Below are positions 1-8,918 of a stretch of DNA of 64,000 nt, piece by piece. The DNA lies in contig NZ_CAMFHX010000003.1 in the NCBI RefSeq assembly GCF_945952365.1, forward strand, positions 62,001-126,000. The letters are read 5' to 3'. How positions within the stretch are numbered: position 1 is the stretch's first letter; the number at the start of each line of letters is the position of its first letter. The notes below the pieces were generated by a model. The model did no database searches. It had not been told where the DNA came from and saw nothing but the letters and a program-made list of their open reading frames with translations. The position numbers were made by a program, and so were the translations under genes. The DNA is from an uncultured Cetobacterium sp. Lineage in GTDB: Bacteria > Fusobacteriota > Fusobacteriia > Fusobacteriales > Fusobacteriaceae.

Positions 1-1
1 T

Positions 2-805
2 ATCGGAGATTGGGCAGCTGTATATGTTGCTAAAAAAATATTAGCAGCAAAGCCGACTGCTGAAAAACCATTTGTTTTAGGACTACCTACTGGTGGAACA
101 CCTTTAGAGATGTATAGAAGATTAATTCAATTCTGTAAAGATGGAATTATTTCATTTGAAAACATTATTACATTTAATATGGATGAGTATGTTGGATTAT
201 CTCCAGCAAATGACCAAAGTTACCACTACTATATGTATGAAAACTTCTTTAAGCATATCGATATTAAAGAGGAAAATATAAACATACTTAATGGATTAGC
301 AACTGATTATAAGCAAGAGTGTGAAGAATACGAAGCTAAAATAAAAGCTGTTGGAGGAATTGATTTATTCTTAGGAGGAATCGGACCTGATGGACATATC
401 GCTTTCAATGAGCCAGGATCATCTTTAAGTTCAAGAACTAGAGATAAAGAGTTAACTATGGATACAATTATAGCTAATGCTAGATTCTTCGGTGGAGATA
501 TTGATAGAGTACCTAAACTTTCTTTAACTGTAGGAGTTGGAACAATTCTTGATGCAAAAGAAGTTTTAATAATGGTAAATGGGCATGGAAAAGCAAGAGC
601 TTTACACCATGCAGTTGAGCAAGGAGTAAATCATATGTGGACTATCAGTGCACTTCAGTTACATCCAAAAGGTATTATCGTTTCTGATGAAGCTGCTTGT
701 ACAGAGTTAAAAGTTGGAACTTATAGATATTTCAAAGATATTGAAAGTGCTAATTTAGATACAGATCTACTAATAGAAGAGTTATACAAAAGTTGTGGAA
801 AGTAA
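2..805 (+). CDS. nagB: Glucosamine-6-phosphate deaminase, 5' end missing
   Basis: Converts glucosamine-6-phosphate to fructose-6-phosphate and ammonia in the cytoplasm. The reading frame is open from base 2, ahead of the first ATG at 110, and reads [13 protein letters not shown], which matches the family N-terminus, so the start lies a few codons outside the window and the protein is truncated only by the window edge. Visible family motifs are [10 protein letters not shown] (phosphate loop), NMDEYVGL (catalytic Asp), [17 protein letters not shown] (catalytic Asp/His/Glu) and SSRTR. The 267 visible residues are close to the usual ~270. The nagA start follows within 20 bases, so the two form the aminosugar-phosphate catabolic pair that feeds glycolysis. 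Confidence 0.95.
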   Translation: MGDWAAVYVAKKILAAKPTAEKPFVLGLPTGGTPLEMYRRLIQFCKDGIISFENIITFNMDEYVGLSPANDQSYHYYMYENFFKHIDIKEENINILNGLATDYKQECEEYEAKIKAVGGIDLFLGGIGPDGHIAFNEPGSSLSSRTRDKELTMDTIIANARFFGGDIDRVPKLSLTVGVGTILDAKEVLIMVNGHGKARALHHAVEQGVNHMWTISALQLHPKGIIVSDEAACTELKVGTYRYFKDIESANLDTDLLIEELYKSCGK

Positions 806-820
806 GGAGATGAATTGTTG

Positions 821-1960
821 ATGAAAGCTATAATAAATGGAGAGTTATTTATAGGAAATAAATTCTATACTGGAAAAGCTTTGATTCTTGATGGAGAGAG
901 AATAGTAGATATAATATCTGAAGATGAATTAAAATCAACTTACGGAGATATAGAAACTGTAGATGCAGAAAAAGGATATGTTACTCCTGGATTTATAGAT
1001 TTACAACTAAATGGTTGTGGAGGAGTTCTTTTCAATGATAATATAAGTTTAGAAACTTTAGAAATCATGCACAAAACAAATTTAAAATATGGATGTACTT
1101 CTTTTACTCCAACATTAATTACAACTGGAGATGAAAATATACAAAAAGCTTTAGATTTAGTTCAAAGTATTGAGAACAAAGGTAAGTATGGAATTTTAGG
1201 TTTACATATAGAAGGACCTTATATCTCTAAAGATAAAAAAGGAATCCATAATCCTAAATTTATAAGAAAAGCTGACGAAGCTATGATAGATAAAATTGTT
1301 GCTGCTGGAAAAGAAAATGTAAAAATAATTACATTAGCACCAGAAAATACAGAAAAAGGAATCATTTCGAAACTTCATACAGCGGGAATTCATGTTGCTG
1401 CTGGGCATTCTAACGCTACTTATGAAGAAGTGAAAGAAAAAGAAGGTTTTGGAATTACACTTGCAACTCATCTTTACAACGCTATGACATCTTTCAATCA
1501 TAGAGAGCCTGGAGTTGTAGGAGCTATTTTTGATAGTGATATAAAAGCAGGAGTTATTGCTGATGGTTTCCACTGTCATTATTCAGCTATCAAATCAGCT
1601 ATCAAAATTATGGGTGAAAGATTATTCTTAGTTACTGATGCTGCTGCTCCTGTAGGAACAAATATGGAGTACTTCTACTTTGAAGGAAATAAAGTTTACT
1701 ATAAAGATGGTAAATGTTTTGGAGAGGATGGAACTTTAGGTGGTTCAGCTTTAACTATGGATGCAGGAGTTAGAAATCTAGTTAAGTTCTGTGATATAAC
1801 TTTAGAAGAGGCTATAAGAATGGCAACTCTTTATCCAGCTAAAGCAGTAAACATTGATAATGAATATGGGAAAATATCACCTGGATATTTTGCTGATATA
1901 GTAATTTTAGATAAACATTTAAAATTGAAAAAAGTTATAGCAAAAGGTGAGTTAGTATAG
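821..1960 (+). CDS. nagA: N-acetylglucosamine-6-phosphate deacetylase
   Basis: Metal-dependent amidohydrolase that removes acetate from GlcNAc-6-phosphate to give the NagB substrate. Visible motifs are HIEGPYISKDKKGIHNP, AAGHSNATYEE, HLYNAM, VIADGFHCHY, LVTDAAAP (metal-site Asp) and LGGSALTMDAGVRN, all in family order; length 379 residues is normal. The stop of nagB sits inside the nagA Shine-Dalgarno (TAAGGAG at 803-809). I placed the start at ATG 821; in-frame TTG codons at 815 and 818 are alternatives with better SD spacing. The gene ends in a strong terminator, so nagBA is one transcriptional unit here. Confidence 0.95.
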   Translation: MKAIINGELFIGNKFYTGKALILDGERIVDIISEDELKSTYGDIETVDAEKGYVTPGFIDLQLNGCGGVLFNDNISLETLEIMHKTNLKYGCTSFTPTLITTGDENIQKALDLVQSIENKGKYGILGLHIEGPYISKDKKGIHNPKFIRKADEAMIDKIVAAGKENVKIITLAPENTEKGIISKLHTAGIHVAAGHSNATYEEVKEKEGFGITLATHLYNAMTSFNHREPGVVGAIFDSDIKAGVIADGFHCHYSAIKSAIKIMGERLFLVTDAAAPVGTNMEYFYFEGNKVYYKDGKCFGEDGTLGGSALTMDAGVRNLVKFCDITLEEAIRMATLYPAKAVNIDNEYGKISPGYFADIVILDKHLKLKKVIAKGELV

Positions 1961-1966
1961 TTTTAT

Positions 1967-1995
1967 AAGGGGTAGAGTCTTCTACTCCTTTTTTT
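1967..1995 (+). terminator. Rho-independent terminator after nagA
   Basis: AAGGGGTAGA pairs with TCTACTCCTT (one G-U pair) around a 4-base loop and is followed by a run of T. Confidence 0.85.
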
Positions 1996-2074
1996 ATATA
2001 AATTATAAAAAAGAAAAAATAATTTTTTGCCGAATAAAAAGGTTATGAACACACTTTCTATAAGGAGGAGAATT

Positions 2075-2593
2075 ATGAAGAATAGATGGATTTTAAAAGG
2101 TATTGTTCTTGGGTCAGTTTTTTTCATATCATTACTTTTAATAAAACCTGTTGGAATTTCAACTCAGTTTAGTGTTGTCTCTGGAATGATGCAAAATGCA
2201 TTTCAAGAAGATATAATCTTTAGAGTTGGAAAAGAGTTTCAAAGTACAGTAGATTATTATAATCAAGATGGAATAGCTAAAAGTATCGCAGTTCCATATA
2301 ATTTTGGAGTCATCTTCGCTTTAGGAATATTTTTAGGTGGAATGCTAGGAAAAATATTTTTTAGAAAAAATAGTGATTTTGTAGAGATGTCAAATCTTTT
2401 AGAAAAAGACAAGATATCTAGAGTTAAACTTTTTATTGGTGGAGTTCTTTTACTTTTTGGGGCGAGAATGGCAAATGGATGTACAAGTGGTCACATGATG
2501 AGTGGAGTGATGCAACTTGCAATAAGTAGTATAATTTTTACAGTTATATTTTTTCCAATAGCTATATTAATAGCGAAAAAGGTAGGTGAATGA
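2075..2593 (+). CDS. YeeE/YedE family membrane protein, first half-transporter
   Basis: Integral membrane protein of the YeeE/YedE (sulfur transport) family, whose characterised members import thiosulfate or related sulfur species. I start it at ATG 2075, behind TAAGGAGGAG; an upstream in-frame start at 2027 has no SD. The 172 residues hold about four to five hydrophobic segments and the family signature GARMANGCTSGHMMSG with its conserved Cys. It overlaps or abuts the next gene, a second half of the same family, so the two probably assemble as one transporter. No rhodanese, TusA or sulfurtransferase gene lies beside it, so the substrate is inferred only from the family. Confidence 0.85.
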   Translation: MKNRWILKGIVLGSVFFISLLLIKPVGISTQFSVVSGMMQNAFQEDIIFRVGKEFQSTVDYYNQDGIAKSIAVPYNFGVIFALGIFLGGMLGKIFFRKNSDFVEMSNLLEKDKISRVKLFIGGVLLLFGARMANGCTSGHMMSGVMQLAISSIIFTVIFFPIAILIAKKVGE

Positions 2594-2594
2594 T

Positions 2595-3170
2595 ATGAAG
2601 CATTTAATCTTAGGAAATATTCCATTTTTAGGTTTGGCTCTCGGAATTTTATTTGGATTGGCACTTTATTATGCGGGTGCCACAAACAGGGTTATTATTA
2701 CTAGAATGTTAAAACTAAAAGAGTTAACTCTTATGAAAATAATTTTATTTGCTATTGGTTGGGGTATGAGTTTAACATATTTTGCAGTAGTTTTTAAAAT
2801 TATAGATTTAGGTCACTTTAGTATAAAGAGTATGAATTTAGGGGTTGTTTTTGGAAGTTTTATTTTGGCGATTGGATTTGGGTTTATTGGACTTTGTCCA
2901 GGGACAGCTATTGCAAGTTTTGGTGCAGGTTATCTAAAAAGTATTTATGTTATTATTGGTGGTTTAGTAGGAGCGTATCTGTTCACATTGTCATATCCCA
3001 TATTAAAAAGTATAGGACTTTTTGAAAATATACTAGGTGGTAAAACTACTCTAATATTTTTAAGTGATAAATATAACTTTTTATTCAAAGGAACTCCTTG
3101 GATAGGAGTTGTTATAGGAATAACTCTGATATTGATTTCAATAGTGATTCCTCATTCAATGAAAGAGTAA
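2595..3170 (+). CDS. YeeE/YedE family membrane protein, second half-transporter
   Basis: Partner of the preceding gene; 191 residues with about five membrane segments and the second family signature IGLCPGTAIASFGAGYL, again with a conserved Cys. The first gene ends at 2593 and the ATG at 2595 follows AGGTG with 6-base spacing, so translation is probably coupled; a GTG at 2586, overlapping the upstream gene, is an alternative start. In many bacteria these two halves are a single polypeptide; here they are split. Substrate is unproven and inferred as a sulfur compound. Confidence 0.85.
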   Translation: MKHLILGNIPFLGLALGILFGLALYYAGATNRVIITRMLKLKELTLMKIILFAIGWGMSLTYFAVVFKIIDLGHFSIKSMNLGVVFGSFILAIGFGFIGLCPGTAIASFGAGYLKSIYVIIGGLVGAYLFTLSYPILKSIGLFENILGGKTTLIFLSDKYNFLFKGTPWIGVVIGITLILISIVIPHSMKE

Positions 3171-3185
3171 AAATATTTAAATATA

Positions 3186-3221
3186 AAAGAGATAGAAAGA
3201 TTTAACTTCTATCTCTTTTTA
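3186..3221. terminator. Bidirectional terminator between YeeE/YedE and nnrD
   Basis: AAAAGAGATAGAA pairs with TTCTATCTCTTTT; A-run on one side and T-run on the other serve both converging genes. The last codons and stop of nnrD lie inside the hairpin. Confidence 0.8.
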
Positions 3222-4038
3222 TTATTTTTGGAAGTATATTTAATAATTCTGTTGGAGTTACTGAATGATACGAGTTTGAGAAAAAATCTCCAGCATCTCC
3301 GTGGAAATATGTAGCTAAAATAGTTGCATCTAAAGGTGAGTATTTTTGACTGATAAAACTACCGATCATACCACTTAAAACATCACCCATTCCGCCGGTA
3401 GCCATAACACTATTTCCGGCTGTATTTATAAAAAAGTTTTCATTTTCTGCAATCAAAGTTTTGTGATCTTTTAAAAGTAAAATGCAATTATAATTTTTAG
3501 CAAACTCTTTTCCAAGTTCTATCCGATTTGATTTTATATATTCAATATCTAAATTTGTCATTCTAGAAAACTCTCCATAGTGCGGTGTTAAAATTGTGGG
3601 GAATTGTCTAGATTTTAATAAATTTAAATTGTTATTTTTGCAGAGTAGAGTAATTCCATCTGCATCTATAACTATAGGTTTTTTATACTTTAAAAGTAAC
3701 TCTTTTAGTAAAGTTTCATTTCTATCATTTACACCAAATCCGCATCCAAAAACGATACTTGAATACTTAGATAAATTTTCTAAAATATTAACTTCATCTA
3801 AATCTATGAGCATAACTTCATTTAATTTTATAGAGAAAATATCAAAAGTTTCATGATAACTTCCTAAAGTTGTAAGCCCTGAACCAGATTTTACAGCTCC
3901 CATACTAGAAAAAAATCCAGCTCCAACCTTTCCTTTGCTTCCACATAAAATTAAAGTGTGTCCAAAATCACCTTTATACTCATCACCTTTTCGAGGAGAA
4001 AATATAGTTTTTATCAAATTAGAATCAATGAAATGCAT
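3202..4038 (-). CDS. nnrD: ADP-dependent NAD(P)H-hydrate dehydratase
   Basis: Ribokinase-fold repair enzyme that dehydrates S-NAD(P)HX back to NAD(P)H using ADP. The 278 residues cover only the dehydratase (YjeF C-terminal) domain; the NnrE epimerase domain that is often fused is absent from this window. Motifs: GSKGKVGAGFFSSMGAVKSG near the N-terminus, VIDADGITLL, LTPHYGEF, and near the C-terminus NTAGNSVMATGGMGDVLSG, the nucleotide-binding and catalytic Asp region. Start at 4038 is supported by TAGGAGG upstream. It converges on the YeeE/YedE pair through a shared terminator and stands apart from the recombinase gene by about 150 bases. Confidence 0.92.
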   Translation of the reverse strand: MHFIDSNLIKTIFSPRKGDEYKGDFGHTLILCGSKGKVGAGFFSSMGAVKSGSGLTTLGSYHETFDIFSIKLNEVMLIDLDEVNILENLSKYSSIVFGCGFGVNDRNETLLKELLLKYKKPIVIDADGITLLCKNNNLNLLKSRQFPTILTPHYGEFSRMTNLDIEYIKSNRIELGKEFAKNYNCILLLKDHKTLIAENENFFINTAGNSVMATGGMGDVLSGMIGSFISQKYSPLDATILATYFHGDAGDFFSNSYHSVTPTELLNILPKIIKRDRS

Positions 4039-4092
4039 AAAAACCTCCTATAATTATTTCGAGTAATTATTATTTCTAAGATATAAAACTAT

Positions 4093-4122
4093 AACTACAT
4101 ATAATGTTAATTATATGTAGTT
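4093..4122. repeat. 11-bp inverted repeat between recombinase and nnrD
   Basis: AACTACATATA and TATATGTAGTT flank an 8-base loop. On the minus strand it lies between the recombinase stop (4195) and nnrD (start 4038). The following T-run is weak (ATAGTTTTAT), so it is either a weak terminator for the recombinase gene or an operator upstream of nnrD. Confidence 0.45.
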
Positions 4123-4194
4123 GTTTAACAAAAATAACAGTTATTTTAATTAAAATTATTTTTATAATCTTGTAATTTGTTATATTATAAAGTT

Positions 4195-5187
4195 TTAAAA
4201 GTCGTCATCCATACTTTGCACTGGTATTTTATCAAGGACCCTCTTTTCAATAAGTGATTTAGCATTTATATAAACCTCTGTAACTTTTGTATCTGAATGC
4301 CCTAAGAAGTCTCTTATCTCTATTAAATCTGCTCCATTTAATGAAAGCTCTGTTGCAATAGCATGACGAATATTATGTGGACTGATATCTTTATTTATAA
4401 CAGTTCCCATCTCTTGAATAACATTGTACAAACCTCTATAAGAAAGTGGTTTGTTTTTTTCAAAAGAGCTATAAAAAAGATACTGCTCTTCTAAAAAATC
4501 TTCATCTACTCCATATACATTAGTTAGGTAATTTTTATAATCATCAATCTTCTTTATTAAAAAATTGTGTAAAGGTTTATACTGCTCTCTTCCACTTTTA
4601 GTCTTTTCTAACTTTACAAAATACTCTCCATTTCTTTTAAGAATATGTTTAAATTGTAAAGACAACAATTCCTGACTTCTCATCCCAGTATAAAAAAGAG
4701 TATGAAGAATCAGAGTGTTTCTATACTCTTTTTCTCCATTCACTTTATAATTTTTTAGAATCTCTTTTATATCATCAAAAGATACTTTTAAAATATTATC
4801 TAGATTTCTACTGGTTTTAAAAAGTCCAATATATTTAAATGGATTTTCATAACCATTTTTTTCGAGCTCTCTATAAAGAGATTTTAAAGAAGATATAACT
4901 TTGTTGACAGAAGTTTTTTTCATATCTCTTTCATTTATGAGATGAGAAAGATAATCCTCAATATCACTTTTTTCAATTCCAGTCATAAGTTCGATTATTT
5001 CATCTCCCTCTATCGGTGAATCACCATCATATACATATGTTAAAAAATCTTTCAGATAAAAAAAATAATCCTTCATAGTTTTAGGAGATTTATATATTTC
5101 AAATATACTTTTCTTATCCTCTTTCGGTTTTCTTTTTCTACGTTGGGTACTTATTTCGTGTTTTTCTTTAATGATAATCTCGTTCAT
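4195..5187 (-). CDS. Tyrosine recombinase, XerC/XerD-like
   Basis: Site-specific recombinase of the phage-integrase family. An N-terminal SAM-like core-binding domain (about residues 30-120, with KTMKDYFFYLKDFLTYV) is followed by the catalytic domain: Arg in TGMRSQELLSL, His-X-X-Arg in HNIRHAIATE, His in LGHSDTKVTE and the nucleophile in VYINA. Length 330 is close to XerC/D. I start at ATG 5187 behind GAGGAGG; an upstream in-frame start at 5214 lacks an SD. It follows rsuA by 42 bases on the same strand, and no excisionase, att repeats or phage genes are beside it, so a chromosomal Xer role is more likely than a mobile integrase. Confidence 0.88.
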   Translation of the reverse strand: MNEIIIKEKHEISTQRRKRKPKEDKKSIFEIYKSPKTMKDYFFYLKDFLTYVYDGDSPIEGDEIIELMTGIEKSDIEDYLSHLINERDMKKTSVNKVISSLKSLYRELEKNGYENPFKYIGLFKTSRNLDNILKVSFDDIKEILKNYKVNGEKEYRNTLILHTLFYTGMRSQELLSLQFKHILKRNGEYFVKLEKTKSGREQYKPLHNFLIKKIDDYKNYLTNVYGVDEDFLEEQYLFYSSFEKNKPLSYRGLYNVIQEMGTVINKDISPHNIRHAIATELSLNGADLIEIRDFLGHSDTKVTEVYINAKSLIEKRVLDKIPVQSMDDDF

Positions 5188-5229
5188 GTTCCTCCTCTTA
5201 ATAAGTCCTATCATTTTTTATACGGAAAT

Positions 5230-5910
5230 TTAAATTATATCATCTCTTTCTATCTCTCTAACTTCACATGGAACCATATCATCAAGAGTTAACTTTCCGA
5301 AAGTTTCTCTTTTTAAATATAAAACTTCATTGTTAACAGCTTTTAGCATTTTTTTAACTTGATGGAATTTCCCCTCTTTTATATTTAAAAGAATCTCTTT
5401 CGAATGAACAACTTCTACTTTTGCAGGTTGAGTTACATATCCTCCTATATCCACACCTGTTTCTAGTTGAGCAATCTCTCCCTCTCCAATCTCATCTCTT
5501 AAAATAACACGATATATTTTATCTACATGTTTTTTAGGAGAAGTAACTTCGTGGGCTAACTTACCATCATTTGTAAACATAAGTAATCCCTCTGTATCTT
5601 TATCTAATCTTCCAACAGGAAATAGATCTTTTTTATTCACCCAATCAGGTAGTAAATCCATAACCGTTTTTTCTTTCTTATCTTCTGTTGCAGTTATATA
5701 ACCATCTATTTTATAAAGCTTATAGTATCTAAACTCTTTATATATAACTCTTCTTCCATCATATTCAATAACACTGTTTTGTTCATCTATATTCTTATTG
5801 TTATCTTTACATATAGCTCCATCTATTGTAATTAAAGCAGAAGAGATTAATTTTTTTACTTCACTTCTACTTCCTATTCCACACTCTACTAAAAACTTAT
5901 CTAATCTCAA
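5230..5910 (-). CDS. rsuA: 16S rRNA pseudouridine synthase, RsuA family
   Basis: Isomerises a specific uridine (U516 in E. coli 16S rRNA) to pseudouridine. An S4 RNA-binding domain covers about residues 1-55 (MRLDKFLVECG, SALITIDG). The catalytic domain carries FPVGRLDKDTEGLLMFTNDG with the catalytic Asp, followed by HEVTSPKKHVDKIYRV and EGKFHQVKKML. Length 226 is typical of RsuA. Start is supported by TAGGAGGAATAA directly upstream. It is first in a two-gene transcript with the recombinase. RluB/RluE/RluF relatives are the alternative, but the short S4 domain and the overall layout favour RsuA. Confidence 0.88.
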   Translation of the reverse strand: MRLDKFLVECGIGSRSEVKKLISSALITIDGAICKDNNKNIDEQNSVIEYDGRRVIYKEFRYYKLYKIDGYITATEDKKEKTVMDLLPDWVNKKDLFPVGRLDKDTEGLLMFTNDGKLAHEVTSPKKHVDKIYRVILRDEIGEGEIAQLETGVDIGGYVTQPAKVEVVHSKEILLNIKEGKFHQVKKMLKAVNNEVLYLKRETFGKLTLDDMVPCEVREIERDDII

Positions 5911-6072
5911 TTTATTCCTCCTAATATTGTTATATTATAATTATAATTCTTAAAAAATATAAAATCAAGTTTTAAATATTTTTATATTTTTTAGCTAGTA
6001 TAAAATATTGGTAACAACGACTAAAATTCGTTTAACACATAAATTACAAATTTATAAAAATAATTATTTTTT

Positions 6073-6113
6073 CATGTTTTTTATTTGTTCGATAATAAAA
6101 AACATGCTATAAT
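6073..6113 (+). promoter_or_regulatory. Promoter overlapped by a 13-bp inverted repeat
   Basis: TTGTTC (6085-6090) and TATAAT (6108-6113) are separated by 17 bases. A perfect inverted repeat, CATGTTTTTTATT at 6073-6085 and its complement at 6094-6106, spans the -35 box and the spacer, as an operator would. It lies 42 bases upstream of the start at 6155. Confidence 0.6.
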
Positions 6114-6154
6114 AACTTTAAGAATACAATATTTTATCAAAGGAGATACTTAAA

Positions 6155-6697
6155 ATGGTTGATTTTAAAAAAATAGATATTTTAATGGAGCATATAGAAA
6201 ATGGAACTATTCCAGAGAATAAAACATTTAATGAGTTTGCACTAGATTTTTATTTAGAAACTAGAACCCTGACACTTTCGAAATATTTAAGACTTAAAGA
6301 TAGAACTTCTAAAATGCCTAAAATTATGAATACTAAAAAGGCTGGAGAGATTCTTTTTGAAACTGAAAAAAATGATGAAATTAGATCTTTTCTTTCTAGG
6401 AAAGGATTTAAAGAACTTCCAGAATTAAACTATACTGCTGTAATGCTACTTAGAAAAGTAGATTTGTTAAGCAATTGGCAAAAATTAGTATTTTTCTTTG
6501 AAGGTGGGAGAACAATCCAAGAGATAAATAGTTCATTAAAAAAAGAGTTACTACCTATGGAGGTAGAGAAGCTTGAAAAATTTATAAAAGATGAACTACG
6601 TTTAAATGACCAAGAACTAAATTGGCTTTTGGGTAAAATTGAGAAAATTGAAAAAGATAAAGCTTTAGTTAAAGCTGTTAAGAAGTTAACGAGATAA
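6155..6697 (+). CDS. Hypothetical protein, 180 residues
   Basis: I do not recognise a family. The protein is soluble, charged (many Lys/Glu) and predicted mostly helical; the last ~60 residues (LLPMEVEKLEKFIKDELRL onward) look like two amphipathic helices. There is no signal peptide or membrane segment. The start is well supported by AAAGGAG, and a promoter with an overlapping inverted repeat lies just upstream, so expression is probably regulated. It stands alone between rsuA (divergent) and nfo (convergent, shared terminator). Possible roles, such as DNA or RNA binding, are guesses from composition only. Confidence 0.75.
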   Translation: MVDFKKIDILMEHIENGTIPENKTFNEFALDFYLETRTLTLSKYLRLKDRTSKMPKIMNTKKAGEILFETEKNDEIRSFLSRKGFKELPELNYTAVMLLRKVDLLSNWQKLVFFFEGGRTIQEINSSLKKELLPMEVEKLEKFIKDELRLNDQELNWLLGKIEKIEKDKALVKAVKKLTR

Positions 6698-6703
6698 TAA
6701 AAT

Positions 6704-6750
6704 AAAGACGTACTTCCAAGTTGTTTAAATATACATGGTCGTACGTCTTT
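6704..6750. terminator. Bidirectional terminator between 6155 gene and nfo
   Basis: AAAGACGTAC and its exact complement GTACGTCTTT enclose a 27-base loop between two converging genes. T-runs are short, so confidence is moderate. Confidence 0.6.
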
Positions 6751-6754
6751 AATA

Positions 6755-7621
6755 TTAATCTATTAAACTTCTAAGTAACTCTATCTCTTTTTTCCAAATA
6801 TTTTCATCTATAGTTTCCATAACAATAGGTATATTTCTAAATCTATCATCATTCATAAACCTTTTAAAGAAGTTCATTCCGATAGTTCCCTCTCCTATGC
6901 TGTGGTGTCTATCCTTTTTACTTCCAACTCCAAACATAGAATCATTTAAGTGAACTCCTTTTAAGTATTTAAATCCAACTATACTTTCAAAAGCTTCCAT
7001 TGTAGAATCATATTCTTCATCTGTTGAAAGAGGATATCCTGCTGCAACAGTATGACAAGTATCTAAACAAACAGCTATTCTAGACTTATCTTCTACTAAA
7101 GATATTATATCTCTTAAATGTTCAAACTTATATCCCATATTAGAACCTTGCCCTGCTGTATTTTCTAATACTACTATTACATTAGGAACAAGCTTATGTG
7201 CTTCATTTATTGATTGAGCAATTAGTTTTATACACTCATCTTCAGTTACCTCTTTTAAATGACTCCCAGGGTGAGTGTTTAAATATATCAATCCCAATTG
7301 ATTAACTCTTTGCATCTCATCTATAAAAGCATTTAACGATTTCTCTCTTTTTTCAGGATCGGGACTTCCTAAATTTATTAGATACCCATCATGTGGAAGA
7401 ATCTGTTCTGGTAAAAACTTATGTCTTCTCATAGCATCTTTAAAAGCTAAGATTTCATCCTCTGTATACTGTTTTGCATCCCATCTTCTTTGGTTTTTCA
7501 CAAACATTCCAAATCCATTCGCATCTATATCCATAGCATTTTTAAATGCATTAACTACTCCACCTTGTATAGAAACATGTGCACCCAAATATGTATTTTT
7601 AATTTTTTCCTCTCTAGTCAT
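6755..7621 (-). CDS. nfo: Endonuclease IV
   Basis: AP endonuclease of base-excision repair: cuts 5' to abasic sites using a trinuclear zinc centre in a TIM barrel. Metal-ligand segments visible in order are LGAHVSIQGG, NTHPGSH, VLENTAGQGSNMG, VCLDTCHTVAAGYPL, GVHLNDSM and DRHHSIGEG, ending with PIVMETID. Length 288 is normal. The ATG at 7621 is preceded by AGAGGTG. The gene is single and convergent with the unknown gene at 6155. Confidence 0.95.
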   Translation of the reverse strand: MTREEKIKNTYLGAHVSIQGGVVNAFKNAMDIDANGFGMFVKNQRRWDAKQYTEDEILAFKDAMRRHKFLPEQILPHDGYLINLGSPDPEKREKSLNAFIDEMQRVNQLGLIYLNTHPGSHLKEVTEDECIKLIAQSINEAHKLVPNVIVVLENTAGQGSNMGYKFEHLRDIISLVEDKSRIAVCLDTCHTVAAGYPLSTDEEYDSTMEAFESIVGFKYLKGVHLNDSMFGVGSKKDRHHSIGEGTIGMNFFKRFMNDDRFRNIPIVMETIDENIWKKEIELLRSLID

Positions 7622-7764
7622 AACTACACCTCTATATTTATATCTTTTTATATATAGTATAACACAAAGTATACTTTTTGGATAGAGTTTGAATACTGAA
7701 TAAAACTATTGAAATACTCTCTATAACATTATAAAATAAAGTATCAAGGTTTTTAGGAGGAAAG

Positions 7765-8859
7765 ATGATTAAAGTACTTTCGTGTGTAAAAGAAAAAGAT
7801 AATTGGTTGATAGAGGTTGAAACTCATAATCTATATATAGATGGAAAAGGTGGGCAAATAGGTGACCAAGGTTTTATAGGAGATACCAAGATTATAACTG
7901 TTCTTGATGATAAAAAAATTATAGTTGAAGGAGAGTTAGTAGCAGGAGAGTATACATATAGTATAGATAAAAATAGAGTTTTTGATATTGGAGTTCAACA
8001 TACAGCTCAGCATCTTTTCTCAGCTATTGCTTATAACGACTACTCTTTAAATACAGTTGGATTTAGAATGACCGAAACATATACTACAGTAGACTTAGAT
8101 TCTAAAGATTTGACTGAAACATTTGTAGATGAATTAGAGAGCAAAATTAATAAAGCTATAGGAGAGGGGAAAGAGGTCTTTGAGAAAACTCTTACTAGAG
8201 ATGAAGCTAACAACATAGATACTTTCAGAAAAAAGATAAGTGATAAAGTTGTAGGAGATGTTAGAATTATATCTATTGAGGGCTTAGATACGAGTGCTTG
8301 TGCTGGATATCATGTAAAAAATATATCTGAAATAAGATTATTTAAAATAATTAATTTCGAAAAAATAAAAGGTAATTATACTAGATTTTATTTCTTAGCT
8401 GGAGAGAGAGCAATAGATGATTTCATCAGTAAAAACAAAACAATAAAAGAACTAAATAGAGTTTTTAGTTGTAGAGATAATGAGATTATCTCTATGATTG
8501 ATAAGTTCAACTTTGAAAAAAAAGAAAACGAAACTAAGCTTAGGGAGTTAAGTGTTAAATATTGCGAACTTTTAGCACCTTCTCTTATAAACGAAACCAT
8601 AGAAAAGAATGAAAAGAAATATATCGTATATAAGGATGAAAAGCATATAATAGAAAATTTAAATAAAGTAATTCCTGATGAATATGTTTTTATTGGAATT
8701 TGGGAGAATGGAGGAGTTATTTCTAGTAAATCTCTTCACTGTGGAGAGTTATTAAAAGAGCTTTCAAAAACTATAGCTGATATAAAAGGAGGGGGAAAAT
8801 CTGAAAGAGCCAACTTTAAAGGAAAGCTTTCTGTGGAAGAGGTTACAAATATATTGTAA
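7765..8859 (+). CDS. Alanyl-tRNA editing protein, long AlaX type with DHHA1 domain
   Basis: Free-standing homologue of the AlaRS editing domain, expected to hydrolyse mischarged Ser- or Gly-tRNA(Ala). The zinc/catalytic motifs are HTAQHLF (first HXXXH) near residue 77 and CAGYHV (CXXXH) near residue 177. A coiled linker (about 230-285) and a C-terminal DHHA1-like domain with the Gly-rich GGGKSERANFKG follow. The aminoacylation domain is absent. Length 364 suits the AlaX-L group. SD AGGAGG precedes the ATG. It runs just ahead of rlmN, another translation-fidelity gene, with a 59-base gap. Confidence 0.88.
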   Translation: MIKVLSCVKEKDNWLIEVETHNLYIDGKGGQIGDQGFIGDTKIITVLDDKKIIVEGELVAGEYTYSIDKNRVFDIGVQHTAQHLFSAIAYNDYSLNTVGFRMTETYTTVDLDSKDLTETFVDELESKINKAIGEGKEVFEKTLTRDEANNIDTFRKKISDKVVGDVRIISIEGLDTSACAGYHVKNISEIRLFKIINFEKIKGNYTRFYFLAGERAIDDFISKNKTIKELNRVFSCRDNEIISMIDKFNFEKKENETKLRELSVKYCELLAPSLINETIEKNEKKYIVYKDEKHIIENLNKVIPDEYVFIGIWENGGVISSKSLHCGELLKELSKTIADIKGGGKSERANFKGKLSVEEVTNIL

Positions 8860-8918
8860 ATAATTGGAATATCTGTTATAATGGAAATTAGGTATTTATT
8901 AGTAACAATGGAGGAAAT

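Noticed and set aside
4195-5187. Tyrosine recombinase as integrase of an island
   Set aside because: No repeats, tRNA, phage or transfer genes flank it, and it is cotranscribed with rsuA, so a core Xer-like role is simpler.
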